From Sinorhizobium medicae (GTDB taxonomy: Bacteria; Pseudomonadota; Alphaproteobacteria; Rhizobiales; Rhizobiaceae), in assembly GCF_007827695.1 (NCBI RefSeq), contig NZ_VITA01000001.1, positions 496,001 through 560,000 of the forward strand: DNA of 64,000 nt, written 5' to 3'. The position numbers were made by a program, and so were the translations under genes. Below are positions 35,335 through 44,365 of this stretch, in pieces. The notes below the pieces were generated by a model that searched no databases, had not been told where the DNA came from, and saw only the letters and a program-made list of their open reading frames with translations. The number at the start of each line of letters is the position of its first letter. The stretch's first letter is position 1.

Positions 35335-36374
35335 GCCGCGTGCTGACATTGGCCGGGCGAACGGGGACGGGACGCGTGGGCGCGGTCCTCGCAGCGCTTC
35401 TCATTCTGATCGCGGCGCTCTGGTTGGGCGCCGCGATCGGTGAAACGGCAATTCCATTCAAAACCGTCGCGCAGACAGTCGCGAACCGGGTGTGGAATGC
35501 CGGCTATCCTCTGCAACCGATCGACGAGGGCATCATCTGGAGCTATCGGCTGAGCCGGGCGGTAGTGGCCGCGTCCTGCGGGGCCGCGCTCGCGCTTTCC
35601 GGAGCGGTGCTGCAGTCGTTGCTGCGCAATCCGCTGGCCGATCCATACATCCTCGGCATCTCGGCCGGCGCATCGACCGGGGCGGTCAGTGTCGCCATTC
35701 TCGGGGTGGGCGCCGGCCTGTTGACGCTGCCGCTCGGCGCCTTCATCGGCGCGCTGGTCGCTTTTGTCCTGGTGAGCCTGCTCGCAGCGAAAGCCGGTCG
35801 CGGCACCGCAGCGATCATCCTGGCGGGCGTCGCGGGATCTCAGCTCTTCAACGCGCTCACCTCATTCATCGTCACCAAGGCGGCGACGGCCGAGCAGGCG
35901 CGCGGCATCATGTTCTGGCTGCTCGGCAACCTTTCAGGCGTGCGTTGGCCGGATGCCTGGCTCGCCGTGCCGGCAACGCTTCTGGGTCTCGTCGTCTGTC
36001 TCTGGCATGCACGTTCACTGGACGCCTTCACTTTCGGGTCGGAATCGGCCGCCTCGCTCGGCATTTCGGTAAGACGGACCTATTTCGCGCTTGTCGGCGT
36101 CTCGGCGATGATGACGGCGGTGATGGTCTCGATCGTGGGTTCGATTGGCTTCGTCGGGCTTGTCATCCCCCACTCGGCGCGCATGCTCGTCGGCGTTCGG
36201 CATGGCGTTCTGCTCCCCGCTGCGGCGCTCATCGGTGCCGTCTTCATGATCCTTGCAGACATTTTGTCGCGCATTCTCATCCCTGGCCAGGTTCTGCCGA
36301 TCGGCGTGATCACGGCGCTCGTCGGTGCCCCGGCCTTCGCACTTATACTCGGACAAAGGAGGGACCGCGCATGA
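35331..36374 (+). CDS. ABC transporter permease, BtuC/FecCD family
   Basis: A 347-residue inner-membrane permease with about ten transmembrane segments. The family motifs LSGAVLQSLLRNPLADPYILGISAGAS and GSIGFVGLVIPHSARMLVG (ATPase coupling region) are intact. It forms the corrinoid or iron-chelate channel with the ATPase encoded next. The GTG start overlaps the stop of the binding-protein gene (GTGA), and its own stop overlaps the ATPase start (ATGA), so the three are translationally coupled. Confidence 0.92.
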   Translation: MSRVLTLAGRTGTGRVGAVLAALLILIAALWLGAAIGETAIPFKTVAQTVANRVWNAGYPLQPIDEGIIWSYRLSRAVVAASCGAALALSGAVLQSLLRNPLADPYILGISAGASTGAVSVAILGVGAGLLTLPLGAFIGALVAFVLVSLLAAKAGRGTAAIILAGVAGSQLFNALTSFIVTKAATAEQARGIMFWLLGNLSGVRWPDAWLAVPATLLGLVVCLWHARSLDAFTFGSESAASLGISVRRTYFALVGVSAMMTAVMVSIVGSIGFVGLVIPHSARMLVGVRHGVLLPAAALIGAVFMILADILSRILIPGQVLPIGVITALVGAPAFALILGQRRDRA

Positions 36375-37177
36375 CTCTATCAGCGCGCGAAATCTCGTGG
36401 TCGGCCGGCGGGACCGACATCCTCAAGGAGGTCTCCCTGACCCTCGAGACGGGAGAGTTTCTCGGCATCATCGGCCCGAACGGTTCCGGCAAGACCAGCC
36501 TGATGTCGCTCATCGCCGGGATCCGCAAGCCGAGAAAAGGAGAGGTGTTTCTGGACGGTTCTCCGATCGCTGCGCTCGGCCGCCGTGCGGTCGCCCAAAG
36601 GCTCGCACTGGTGGAACAACAGGCCGAGACCGGCGAGCGGATAACCGCGCGCCAGGCAGTCGAACTCGGCCGCACACCCTATCTCGGGCCGCTTTCGCCC
36701 TGGTCGCCTCAGGATGACGCAATCGTCGACGCGGCGTTGAGGAACGTCGACATGGGCCATCTTGCCGATCGCCTATGGCACACGCTCTCGGGCGGTGAGC
36801 GGCAAAGGCTGCACATTGCGCGGGCACTGGCGCAGGAATCGAAGATTTTGCTCCTCGACGAACCGACCAACCACCTCGACATCGGCCATCAGATCAGCCT
36901 GCTGGATCTCGTCCGCCGCCAGGACCGGACGGTGGTCGCCGCTCTCCACGACCTCAATCACGCCGCCATGTTCTGCGACCGGATCGCGGTCATGCAGGGC
37001 GGTCGGCTTGTGGCACTCGGCCGCCCGCAGGAGGTGCTGACGGTCGAGCGCATCCGCGCAGTCTTCGGGATCGAAGTCGAGGTCGAGCAGGAATTCGACG
37101 GAAGCTGCTTCATCCGCTACCGCGCAAGACGCCGGCAGCCGCGCCCGTTTTCCGCAATTGCCGCTGTCGGAGCCTGA
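36371..37177 (+). CDS. ABC transporter ATP-binding protein, BtuD/FecE family
   Basis: A 268-residue ATPase with Walker A GPNGSGKTSL (about residues 37-46), signature LSGGERQRLHIARALAQ, Walker B ILLLDEPTNHLD and the H-loop in VVAALHDLNHAAMF. The C-terminal extension is arginine/proline-rich. It powers uptake through the permease encoded upstream. Confidence 0.93.
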   Translation: MTLSAREISWSAGGTDILKEVSLTLETGEFLGIIGPNGSGKTSLMSLIAGIRKPRKGEVFLDGSPIAALGRRAVAQRLALVEQQAETGERITARQAVELGRTPYLGPLSPWSPQDDAIVDAALRNVDMGHLADRLWHTLSGGERQRLHIARALAQESKILLLDEPTNHLDIGHQISLLDLVRRQDRTVVAALHDLNHAAMFCDRIAVMQGGRLVALGRPQEVLTVERIRAVFGIEVEVEQEFDGSCFIRYRARRRQPRPFSAIAAVGA

Positions 37178-37181
37178 TATC

Positions 37182-37961
37182 ATGGACATTCGCAACCACC
37201 ATCTGAAGGATGACATCCGCGAATACTGGTCGAAGCGGTCGGAAACCTTCGACCTCGCTTTCGGTCATCGCATTCCACGTGGGCCGGAGTTCGACGCCTG
37301 GGCGGCGGCGGTGCGGAGCGCACTTGGGGCAAGGCCGCTGAAGGTTCTCGAACTCGCATGCGGGACGGGCGAAGTGACCGGCGTGCTGCTTTCGCTCGGG
37401 CATGACGTGACCGCGCTCGATTTCTCCGAGACCATGCTCGCGGTCGCGCGGCGCAAACATGCCGGGAACGATAAGGTCCGCTTCATACTGGCCGATGCCG
37501 AACGCACGATGGAGCCGGACGGAACCTATGACGCCGTGGTCTGCCGGCACCTTGTCTGGACCCTCACCGAGCCGGAACAGGCGCTTGCAGAGTGGCTCCG
37601 CCTGCTGAAGCCCGGCGGCAGGCTGCTCGTCTTCGATGGGGACTGGTCGAAGCCTACGCCGCTCGGTCGGCTGGCCTCGCTTGCGGTGGCTGCCCTCGAG
37701 CGCATCATCGGGTACGACCCGCATTATGACGGGGCCATGAGCGAACGCCACGCGAAGATCATGGAGCGTCTGCCCTTCGGCGACGGTCTCACAGTCGAAA
37801 GGCTTGTGCCTCTGATCGAGGCCGCCGGCTTTGAAAACATCTTGCTGCCGTCCCGCCGGCCGATTGCGGCTGCCCAGCGCAGGAATGCAGACCTTAGAAA
37901 CAGGCTGAGAACATTTTTCTACCGCCGGTTCGTCCTCGTCTGTTCGAGGCCGTCGGGGTAA
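37182..37961 (+). CDS. Class I SAM-dependent methyltransferase
   Basis: A 259-residue cytosolic methyltransferase. Motif I is VLELACGTGEVTGVL (about residue 55-69), followed by VTALDFSETMLAVARRK and LKPGGRLLVFDGDW. Its start is 4 bp after the ATPase stop, so it belongs to the riboswitch-controlled operon. The substrate is unknown; modification of an imported corrinoid or chelate is an idea from context only. A TTG at 37158 is an alternative start but ATG 37182 has GGAG upstream. Confidence 0.88.
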   Translation: MDIRNHHLKDDIREYWSKRSETFDLAFGHRIPRGPEFDAWAAAVRSALGARPLKVLELACGTGEVTGVLLSLGHDVTALDFSETMLAVARRKHAGNDKVRFILADAERTMEPDGTYDAVVCRHLVWTLTEPEQALAEWLRLLKPGGRLLVFDGDWSKPTPLGRLASLAVAALERIIGYDPHYDGAMSERHAKIMERLPFGDGLTVERLVPLIEAAGFENILLPSRRPIAAAQRRNADLRNRLRTFFYRRFVLVCSRPSG

Positions 37962-38052
37962 AAAGGCAACGTGAAACGGCTGAAACCAAGCCTCAGGCAA
38001 CGCCGCAATACACCTGTTAAAGTCCGAGCCGGCACCGGGCTGCACGTCAGTT

Positions 38053-38952
38053 CTATTCCAGCATTGCCATGTGCGCTGGGAGCTGCCGTTCGAAGAATTT
38101 CGAGAAGGATGCGATGCGGGGCGGTAGCGCCTGGTAGGGCGGATAGTACAGTGTGAGCCACAGATCCTGCGGCGACCACTCGCGAAGGATATGAACCAAC
38201 CTTCCGGTTCGCAGATGTTCGGCGACGTGGAAGCCCGGCAGCATTGCGACACCGGCACCATCAGCCGCCATATCGGCCAGCACCTCTCCACTGTTGGCGC
38301 TGAATGCGCGGCCGGCTGAAATCGTCATGCTGGATCCGCCGTCAGAAAGCACCCAGGTTTCGCGTCGGCTCTCGCCGCTATAGGCCAGACAGTCGTCGGG
38401 CGACAACTGGCCAGGATGCTCCATAGCATGGAATCGGCTTCCCGGTGCCGCGACCAGGACTCGTCGGACGACGCTGATCTTGCGCCAGATCGTGAACTTG
38501 TCAGATGGAGCCGACGATATGCGGATTGCCAGATCGTAGTCACCGTCGACGATGTCGACCAGCCCATCCGACAACGAGATCTCGAAACTCATCTTCGGAT
38601 AAAGTTCGCGAAAGCCTGAAAGGATGGGCGGCAGAATGGTCTTGCCGAGCCATGTTGGGGCGCTAATCCTCAGTCGCCCCTGATCGGCCTTGTTCGCATT
38701 CCTGACGTCGCGTCGCGCATTATCGAGGACAGCAACGGCTGGCTGGACCTGAGCGGCAAAGATGGCACCGTCTGTCGTCAGCGAAACTTGCCTGGTCGTT
38801 CGCACGAAGAGTTGGATGCCAAGGTCATATTCCAGGGCGGCTATCGCGCGTGTGACACCGGCTGGCGTCATGTCCAACTCGCGCGCGACCTGCGCGAAAT
38901 TCCGCTTTTCGGCAGCGAGGAGAAAGATTTTCAAAGCTTTGTAGTCGTTCAT
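38053..38952 (-). CDS. LysR family transcriptional regulator
   Basis: A 299-residue regulator with an N-terminal HTH (FLLAAEKRNFAQVARELDMT, AGVTRAIAALEYDLG) and a C-terminal substrate-binding domain (RLRISAPTWLGKTILPPILSG). It resembles the group of LysR proteins that control quinone- or aromatic-related detoxification genes. It is divergent from the ring-cleaving dioxygenase gene with 118 bp of A+T-rich spacer, so it very likely controls the dioxygenase-hydrolase pair. Confidence 0.9.
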   Translation of the reverse strand: MNDYKALKIFLLAAEKRNFAQVARELDMTPAGVTRAIAALEYDLGIQLFVRTTRQVSLTTDGAIFAAQVQPAVAVLDNARRDVRNANKADQGRLRISAPTWLGKTILPPILSGFRELYPKMSFEISLSDGLVDIVDGDYDLAIRISSAPSDKFTIWRKISVVRRVLVAAPGSRFHAMEHPGQLSPDDCLAYSGESRRETWVLSDGGSSMTISAGRAFSANSGEVLADMAADGAGVAMLPGFHVAEHLRTGRLVHILREWSPQDLWLTLYYPPYQALPPRIASFSKFFERQLPAHMAMLE

Positions 38953-39070
38953 TCCAACTATTTCAAAAAACGCAATTCACTGGCAATTATTATTACAATT
39001 CCTTGCGCCAATCAACCCGGCTACACCTTCACTCAACAGAGACGAACAACTCGAACAAGAGGGCGCAACG

Positions 39071-40003
39071 ATGATCAAGGATATCAAGGGACTGCATCAC
39101 GTAACCTCGATGGCGTCGGATGCACAGGAGAACAACAGGTTCTTCACCGACGTCCTCGGCTTCCGGCGTGTGAAGAAGACCGTCAACTTCGACGATCCCA
39201 GCGTCTACCATCTTTACTACGGTGACGAGAAGGGCACGCCCGGCACGGTCATGACCTACTTCCCGTTCTCCCACATGATGACCGGTCGCCCGGGCGTCGG
39301 TGAGGTCGGTGAAACGCAGTTCTCCGTTCCTAAGGGATCGCTCGCTTTCTGGAAGGACCGCCTTATTGCTTACGGCGTGGGCGGCATTCAGGCCGACGCG
39401 ACCTTCGGTGTCGAGCGCCTCCGCTTCGCCGGTCCCGATGGCGATAGGCTGGCCTTGATCGAAACGGTCGACGATGCACGTGCTCCCTGGCTTGTGGACG
39501 GGATCTCCGAGGAAGAGGCCATTCGCGGCTTCTCGGGCGCAAGATTCAATCTGCATGACACTGCGGCCACGGAAGAACTCCTTCGCTTCATGGGTTATGA
39601 ACGCACCGAGGTCGAGGGGGACGTCACCCGGTTCACTACTCCAGGTGGCAACGGCGCGGCCACGATCGACCTAGTGGCGCTCCCCCAGACACCGTTCGCG
39701 CGTCAGGGCGCGGGCTCCGTTCACCACATCGCCTTCGCGGTCGAAAATCGCGAAAAGCAGTTGGAGGTTCGCAAAGCCCTGATGGATACCGGTTATCAGG
39801 TGACGCCAGTCATCGATCGCGACTATTTCTGGGCGATCTACTTCCGGACTCCCGGCGGGATCCTGTTCGAAATCGCCACAAACGAGCCCGGGTTCGACCG
39901 GGATGAGGATACCGCTCATCTCGGGGAAGCACTCAAGCTGCCGACCCGCTATGAGCCCTTCCGCGAAAAGATCGAGGCCGGCCTGGAGCCACTGGCAGCA
40001 TAA
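39071..40003 (+). CDS. Ring-cleaving dioxygenase (glyoxalase/VOC superfamily, MhqO-like)
   Basis: A 310-residue protein made of two VOC modules, residues 1-145 and 150-290. Metal ligands are visible: His in GLHHVTSMASD, the later HHIAFAV and the glutamate of GGILFEIATNEPG. The family includes MhqO/MhqA-type dioxygenases involved in hydroquinone and catechol detoxification. The substrate is inferred only from family. The ATG follows an AGAGGGCGC site. Confidence 0.88.
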   Translation: MIKDIKGLHHVTSMASDAQENNRFFTDVLGFRRVKKTVNFDDPSVYHLYYGDEKGTPGTVMTYFPFSHMMTGRPGVGEVGETQFSVPKGSLAFWKDRLIAYGVGGIQADATFGVERLRFAGPDGDRLALIETVDDARAPWLVDGISEEEAIRGFSGARFNLHDTAATEELLRFMGYERTEVEGDVTRFTTPGGNGAATIDLVALPQTPFARQGAGSVHHIAFAVENREKQLEVRKALMDTGYQVTPVIDRDYFWAIYFRTPGGILFEIATNEPGFDRDEDTAHLGEALKLPTRYEPFREKIEAGLEPLAA

Positions 40004-40143
40004 GCCGGCGCATCTGATCCTCGCCTTCCGACCCACTCGTCCATGGCCCTACAAAGACGGCTGCCTGCCTCAGGCAGCCGACCGGCGAAGGCTTGCAATT
40101 AAATGCCGGCAACGGCAACCAAACTTCAAACGGAGAAATCAAA

Positions 40144-40833
40144 GTGTCTAAGCTCGAAGTCCTGACCCCCGAAAACAGCCAGCTCATCTTCATCGACCAG
40201 CAGCCGCAGATGGCATTTGGCGTCCAGTCGATCGATCGGCAGGTGCTGAAGAACAATGTCGTCGGCCTTGCCAAGGCCGCCAAGATCTTCAACGTCCCGA
40301 CGACCATCACGACCGTCGAGACGGAATCCTTCTCCGGCAACACCTTCCCGGAACTGCTCGCCGTATTTCCCGAAAACGACATTCTGGAACGAACGTCGAT
40401 GAACTCCTGGGACGACCAGAACGTCCGTGATGCTTTGGCAAAGAATGCCGCAAACGGCCGCAAGAAGATCGTCGTCTCCGGTCTGTGGACGGAGGTCTGC
40501 AATACGACCTTCGCGCTTTCAGCTCTCCACGATGTCCCCGATTACGAGATCTACATGGTTGCCGACGCGTCCGGCGGCACGTCGGCCGATGCGCACAAAT
40601 ATGCCATGGATCGCATGGCTCAGGCCGGCGTCATTCCGGTCACCTGGCAGCAGGTTCTGCTCGAGTGGCAGCGTGACTGGGCACGGAAGGAGACCTATGA
40701 CGCCGTCACGACGCTCGTGAAGGAACATTCCGGCGCCTACGGCATGGGCATAGATTATGCGTATACCATGGTCCACAAGGCCGCGGAACGCGTCGCTCAC
40801 GGCAAGCGGATCGGCCCAAACCCTGCGAAATAG
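40144..40833 (+). CDS. Isochorismatase-family cysteine hydrolase
   Basis: A 229-residue hydrolase. The catalytic aspartate lies in LIFIDQQPQMAFG, a basic residue in the family's KIVVSGLWTEVCN segment, and the nucleophilic cysteine is in TEVCNTTFALSAL. The cis-peptide-like region and spacing are as in nicotinamidase-like hydrolases; the substrate is unknown. GTG 40144 is chosen for its GGAG site. It is probably cotranscribed with the dioxygenase and closed by a terminator hairpin at 40845-40885. Confidence 0.87.
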   Translation: MSKLEVLTPENSQLIFIDQQPQMAFGVQSIDRQVLKNNVVGLAKAAKIFNVPTTITTVETESFSGNTFPELLAVFPENDILERTSMNSWDDQNVRDALAKNAANGRKKIVVSGLWTEVCNTTFALSALHDVPDYEIYMVADASGGTSADAHKYAMDRMAQAGVIPVTWQQVLLEWQRDWARKETYDAVTTLVKEHSGAYGMGIDYAYTMVHKAAERVAHGKRIGPNPAK

Positions 40834-40844
40834 TCAAGCAGAAC

Positions 40845-40885
40845 AGGGGCGCTCCACAAGGTAAAGAGCTTGGGAGCGGCCCTTT
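40845..40885 (+). terminator. Intrinsic terminator-like hairpin
   Basis: AGGGGCGCTCC (40845-40855) pairs with GGAGCGGCCCT (40873-40883) with one mismatch, followed by TTTC, 12 bp after the hydrolase stop. The remainder to 41272 holds only the RpoE2-like site. Confidence 0.55.
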
Positions 40886-41198
40886 CATCGCTGTGATCCT
40901 GGGCCGCTCGAAACCGGGCGGCGACCTCTACTGAATGAACATAACCGTTGCTCAGCGGTTACCGGAGCCAGCCCTCTCGATCGCCGCCGGAGCCTCCCGG
41001 CCGCGGTCACGCCGCTTGTGCTCGCAGCCAAATGGCATTGGCGTTGCGGGCTTAGCGACAACATGAACCGATGATCGCGCTTCCGCTGGAGGAACGAAGT
41101 TCGCGATGATCTTCAATCCACTGCAACCCTAACCGGCTTTGAATCAGCGCCAGACGATTGCTCTCTGCCTTGCGCCAAATCCAATTTCCACCTGAAAA

Positions 41199-41224
41199 GG
41201 AACTCCCGGCCCCCGCCCGCCGTT
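41199..41224 (+). promoter_or_regulatory. RpoE2-like promoter
   Basis: GGAAC-N17-CGTT, 48 bp before the start of the 132-residue coiled-coil membrane protein. Confidence 0.65.
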
Positions 41225-41272
41225 TCCGGGTAGCTATCCCTGACGAGTTAGGACCCAGACACGGAGGAACAT

Positions 41273-41671
41273 ATGGCACAGGAGAAGCGACTCGGTTCCA
41301 CAATACCGCGGGGGGTCGTCGATACGAAGAACGGATCGGTCGGCGTTCCGAATCAAGCGAGCATCGAAGAGGAGGTCAGGTCGCTGCGCGAGCAGGTGAA
41401 TGCGCTGAGCGAAAGGCTCTCGGAGCTGGGCATTTCTTCCGGTAGGGCGATCGCCAATACGGGCCGAAGAGCGGGCGAAATGGCAAGGGAGCACCCCGCC
41501 TGGACGGCACTCGCAGTGATCGGCCTGCTCGGGCTGCTCGCTGCAGGCACGAGCCGTCCTTACTGGCATTCGCGGAGTTCGTCGCGGATTGAAGATCTGA
41601 TCGCCGATATCGAGGACCGGCTGAGCGATCTGAAGAGCCGTTACTGGTCGAATAGCTGGCGGCCCTGGTAA
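41273..41671 (+). CDS. Small membrane-anchored coiled-coil protein, DUF883-like
   Basis: A 132-residue protein. A coiled coil at about residues 30-52 (EEEVRSLREQVNALSERLSE) leads to an amphipathic stretch and a single transmembrane segment (TALAVIGLLGLLAAG). The end is short, with IEDLIADIEDRLSDLKSRYW. The arrangement recalls YqjD/DUF883-type inner-membrane proteins that respond to stress. The RpoE2-like promoter fits this. Confidence 0.7.
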   Translation: MAQEKRLGSTIPRGVVDTKNGSVGVPNQASIEEEVRSLREQVNALSERLSELGISSGRAIANTGRRAGEMAREHPAWTALAVIGLLGLLAAGTSRPYWHSRSSSRIEDLIADIEDRLSDLKSRYWSNSWRPW

Positions 41672-41718
41672 GATCACGGCCTTCCTGCCGGGGACGGTGT
41701 GCCTCCGGCAGGGCAGGG

Positions 41719-42123
41719 TCAGAATCGTTCCTTGGTTTCTTCCGCCGGAAGGCTGGGACCGCTGTCATCCCAGGGAAGCCGGCTCTCAACGCCGTAATGA
41801 TCTGTTGGAGCCAGGCCTTCCGGCCAGTCGAGTGTCCCGGCCGTGAACCGCAGCCTGGGGTCGTCGTCGTATTGAAGAAACAGCGGACTACCGCAATCGG
41901 GGCAAAACCCTCTGACCGCGATCGGGGACGAGCGGTAGAGGGCGGGTGGAGTGTTCCAATGCACTGATGACCCCTCCGTTCGCACGAGGACGGTGAACGG
42001 CCCGCCCGTCGCGCGCCTGCACATGGAGCAGTGGCAGTATCCGACGTGCGAAGGCGGCCCCTTGAAGGCATAGCGCCGCTTGCCGCAAAGGCAGCCACCT
42101 GTAATGAGGTTTGCGCCAGGCAT
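41719..42123 (-). CDS. GFA family glutathione/zinc protein
   Basis: A 134-residue protein with the GFA zinc-binding cysteines: CLCGKRRY, GYCHCSMCRRATG and GFCPDCGSPLF. This fold was named after the glutathione-dependent formaldehyde-activating enzyme Gfa, but most members are of unknown function. It starts 4 bp after the stop of the 17M-like gene and so is the second gene of that stress operon. The upstream ATG at 42171 would overlap the preceding gene; the shorter start is preferred. Confidence 0.86.
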   Translation of the reverse strand: MPGANLITGGCLCGKRRYAFKGPPSHVGYCHCSMCRRATGGPFTVLVRTEGSSVHWNTPPALYRSSPIAVRGFCPDCGSPLFLQYDDDPRLRFTAGTLDWPEGLAPTDHYGVESRLPWDDSGPSLPAEETKERF

Positions 42124-42127
42124 GACT

Positions 42128-42892
42128 TTACTCTGAGTTTCTGCCTGATGGCGAAAGTCCATTGCTGCCATGTGGCCGGTCTCCATCCCAACCCACGCGA
42201 TCCTTTCCAAGCCTGTCGCCCCCGGCTCGCTCCGTCGCCGGTGCACCGTAGGATGGCTCGCCGAAAGGCTGTCCTTCGTCACGGTTGGTGAAGGATGAAG
42301 CATCACCGGAACTCTCCACCGGCTTTGCACCCGCTTCGCTCCGGTATGCCCGGACGGTCGCGGAACTTCGGGCATGGTCTCGCGTGATGCTGGGGCTGGC
42401 GTGATCACCGGCGGCGGCGCCAAAGGTTTCTTCCGTCGGAGCCCTTGTATCCATCCCCGGCGAAGTACTGCGCTGCCAGCCGCTCCAGCCGTCGCGCCGC
42501 CAGAGGTCGACGCGCTCGTCCAGGTCGATCGTTCCCTCGTCGTCGAGGATGTCGCGCGCAGTCATGTAGCCGGCATCGTCGATCCCGGAAACCGTGACGA
42601 GATAACCACCCCGGCGCAGGCCTTCGGCGTAGATCTCGCGATCCTCGCTGGGAAAGAAGAAGTTCTCCAGCGCGGTCCAGATGCCGTCCGGTGCGGCGGG
42701 CGCAGAGCCCTCGCCGCTGCCGAGGACCAGTTGAACAGTGGCAGCACCGAGTTCCGCTTCGCGGAGGCGCTCGACGGTGGCCTCGGCTTGCGAGCGGTTG
42801 TCGAACAAGGCGGTTATCGTGCTGGTCCGCGCGGCGCCTTCGGCCGAGGGGCCGACGCCCGGCGCTCCATATTCGCTATCGGTATCGGACAT
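42128..42892 (-). CDS. General stress protein 17M-like
   Basis: A 254-residue protein. The N-terminal 110 residues carry the 17M-like fold (ITALFDNRSQAEATVERL, then GGYLVTVSGIDDAGYMTARDIL). The C-terminal 130 residues are hydrophilic, low-complexity and probably disordered. Function is unknown beyond stress association. ATG 42892 has AGGAGAAAGG upstream, and an RpoE2-like promoter lies 45 bp further. It forms an operon with the GFA gene. Confidence 0.84.
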   Translation of the reverse strand: MSDTDSEYGAPGVGPSAEGAARTSTITALFDNRSQAEATVERLREAELGAATVQLVLGSGEGSAPAAPDGIWTALENFFFPSEDREIYAEGLRRGGYLVTVSGIDDAGYMTARDILDDEGTIDLDERVDLWRRDGWSGWQRSTSPGMDTRAPTEETFGAAAGDHASPSITRDHARSSATVRAYRSEAGAKPVESSGDASSFTNRDEGQPFGEPSYGAPATERAGGDRLGKDRVGWDGDRPHGSNGLSPSGRNSE

Positions 42893-42936
42893 CAGACCTT
42901 TCTCCTGTCTGGGTACTTTCAGGTGACGGGAAGGCA

Positions 42937-42961
42937 AACCCGCGCCCCCGTCGAATGTTCC
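42937..42961 (-). promoter_or_regulatory. RpoE2-like promoter (minus strand)
   Basis: On the minus strand GGAAC-N16-GGTT, 45 bp before the 17M-like gene. It is divergent from the site at 42997, only 35 bp away. Confidence 0.6.
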
Positions 42962-42996
42962 AGACGCAGCGTCGATCGAACCGCGTCCTTCGCCGA

Positions 42997-43021
42997 GGAA
43001 CCGATCGCTTCCCCGCTTGTT
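42997..43021 (+). promoter_or_regulatory. RpoE2-like promoter
   Basis: GGAAC-N16-TGTT, 71 bp before the KGG-like small protein gene. Confidence 0.6.
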
Positions 43022-43092
43022 CGGCCCCAGTGTCAGACCCTGCCGGTACAGTGGATGTGCCGACCGATCGAGCAGAGCGGATGGAGGCCGAT

Positions 43093-43278
43093 ATGGACGA
43101 GAAAACGGACAGAGCGAAGAACAAGGGAGAAAGCGGCACCGCCAAGAAAAAACAGCCGGGTCACGTGGGCGGCGACGAGGCCCGCAAGGCGCAGGAGTGG
43201 GGCGGCGGCTCCAAAGCCTCGAAAGGGGGCGTCAGTGACGGAGACAAGCGCAACCCGAACTCGAGTGCGAAAAGCTAA
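43093..43278 (+). CDS. KGG-like small stress protein
   Basis: A 61-residue, very hydrophilic lysine/glycine-rich protein (MDEKTDRAKNKGESGTAKKK, GGSKASKGGVSDGDKRNPNS), reminiscent of the KGG/stress-induced proteins of other bacteria. GGAGG lies five bases before ATG 43093; the in-frame ATG at 43081 overlaps that site and is less likely. The RpoE2-like promoter supports a stress role. Confidence 0.7.
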   Translation: MDEKTDRAKNKGESGTAKKKQPGHVGGDEARKAQEWGGGSKASKGGVSDGDKRNPNSSAKS

Positions 43279-43315
43279 GCTGTCTGAGGTCTTCCCGCCG
43301 GTCGCGACATTGGCG

Positions 43316-43894
43316 TCAAACCACGAAGTCGAAGCGGCCGAATTTGCCGTCCTCCGTGTCGCGCAGGTCGAGCAGCAGCGAAGGAGAATAAAGGCGGTCG
43401 CCGTCGTTCTGGGGCTCGTTGGGAAAGAAGAGCTGCGTCGTCAGGACGGGGGCGCCGGGACGGCGCACGCGGAAGTGATAATGGCGGGTTCGTCCGGGGT
43501 AGAGTGCCGGAATGATGGTGCTGAACCACCAGCGTCCCCGTTCATCGGTCACCTGGTGTCCACGTAGCCTGTAGCCGCGCGTATCGTAGGCGCCGGTCTC
43601 GTCCGCATGCCAGATTTCGACGAGGCTGCGGGCGATCGGACGGCAATTTCCGTCGAGAACGTAGCCGGCGATGGTGATGCGTTCGCCGTCCGGGGCGTCG
43701 CCGGAAAGGTCGTGCCTGAGCGGCGCATCGGGCTTGTAGAACGGACCCGCCGTAAGTGCGGGCGTCAGGTCGTCATCGTCGCGGCAAGCGGGCGTGAGCG
43801 GTAGTGTCGGTTGCTGAGCCGCGGCTCGATTGCAAACGGGCAGCGCGGGCACGGCGAGAAATGCGGTCAGAAGGGAGCGTCGGGTAGGCAGCAT
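43316..43894 (-). CDS. Exported intradiol ring-cleavage dioxygenase-like protein
   Basis: A 192-residue protein with a twin-arginine-like signal (MLPTRRSLLTAFLAVPALP). The intradiol dioxygenase core follows: IAGYVLDGNCRPIARSLVEIW, then GRTRHYHFRVRRPG with the Fe(III) ligands Tyr-x-His, and an upstream tyrosine in RGYRLRG. Export of such an enzyme is seen in a subfamily of unknown substrate. ATG 43894 has GGAGG upstream. Confidence 0.83.
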   Translation of the reverse strand: MLPTRRSLLTAFLAVPALPVCNRAAAQQPTLPLTPACRDDDDLTPALTAGPFYKPDAPLRHDLSGDAPDGERITIAGYVLDGNCRPIARSLVEIWHADETGAYDTRGYRLRGHQVTDERGRWWFSTIIPALYPGRTRHYHFRVRRPGAPVLTTQLFFPNEPQNDGDRLYSPSLLLDLRDTEDGKFGRFDFVV

Positions 43895-44144
43895 AAAAGC
43901 CTCCTTCCTTGCCGTGCGCGGGTTTCGCAGGAACGCCGCGTTGGACGTAGGCCAGTACGCAGAATATAGCACTTTCCATCCGATGGCAGCGGGCCCAGGC
44001 GCGATGGATGCCGGTTTTGTTCGATCTCTGGCGGTTCGCGCTCAACGCAGGCATGATTGACGCTGGCGGCGATTGCGCTGTCGTCCCGGGCCCGCGCCCC
44101 TGCAGCGGGGCCCGGATGCAACCAGAACCCCTCAGGAGGAAACC

Positions 44145-44354
44145 GTGGGCGAGCACGTCTATAAGAAGATCGAGCTGATCGGTAGCTCACCGAACTCGAT
44201 AACCGAAGCCATCGATGGCGCGATTTCGCGTGCTTCGAAAACCACGCGGAATCTCGACTGGTTCGAAGTGGACGAGATTCGCGGTCAGATCGTAAACGGG
44301 AAGGTCGCGCATTATCAGGTGGTGATGAAGGTGGGCTTCCGGATCGACGAATAA
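44145..44354 (+). CDS. Dodecin
   Basis: A 69-residue flavin-binding protein that assembles as a dodecamer and buffers flavins. The whole sequence matches the family (VYKKIELIGSSPNSITEAID, LDWFEVDEIRG with the flavin-stacking tryptophan, HYQVVMKVGFRI). The GTG start has CAGGAGGAA upstream. No RpoE2-like box was found before it. Confidence 0.93.
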   Translation: MGEHVYKKIELIGSSPNSITEAIDGAISRASKTTRNLDWFEVDEIRGQIVNGKVAHYQVVMKVGFRIDE

Positions 44355-44365
44355 GGGTGCGGTTC

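Noticed and set aside
42374-43567. A 397-codon plus-strand frame
   Set aside because: It is antisense to the 17M-like and dioxygenase genes and crosses the KGG-like gene in another frame.
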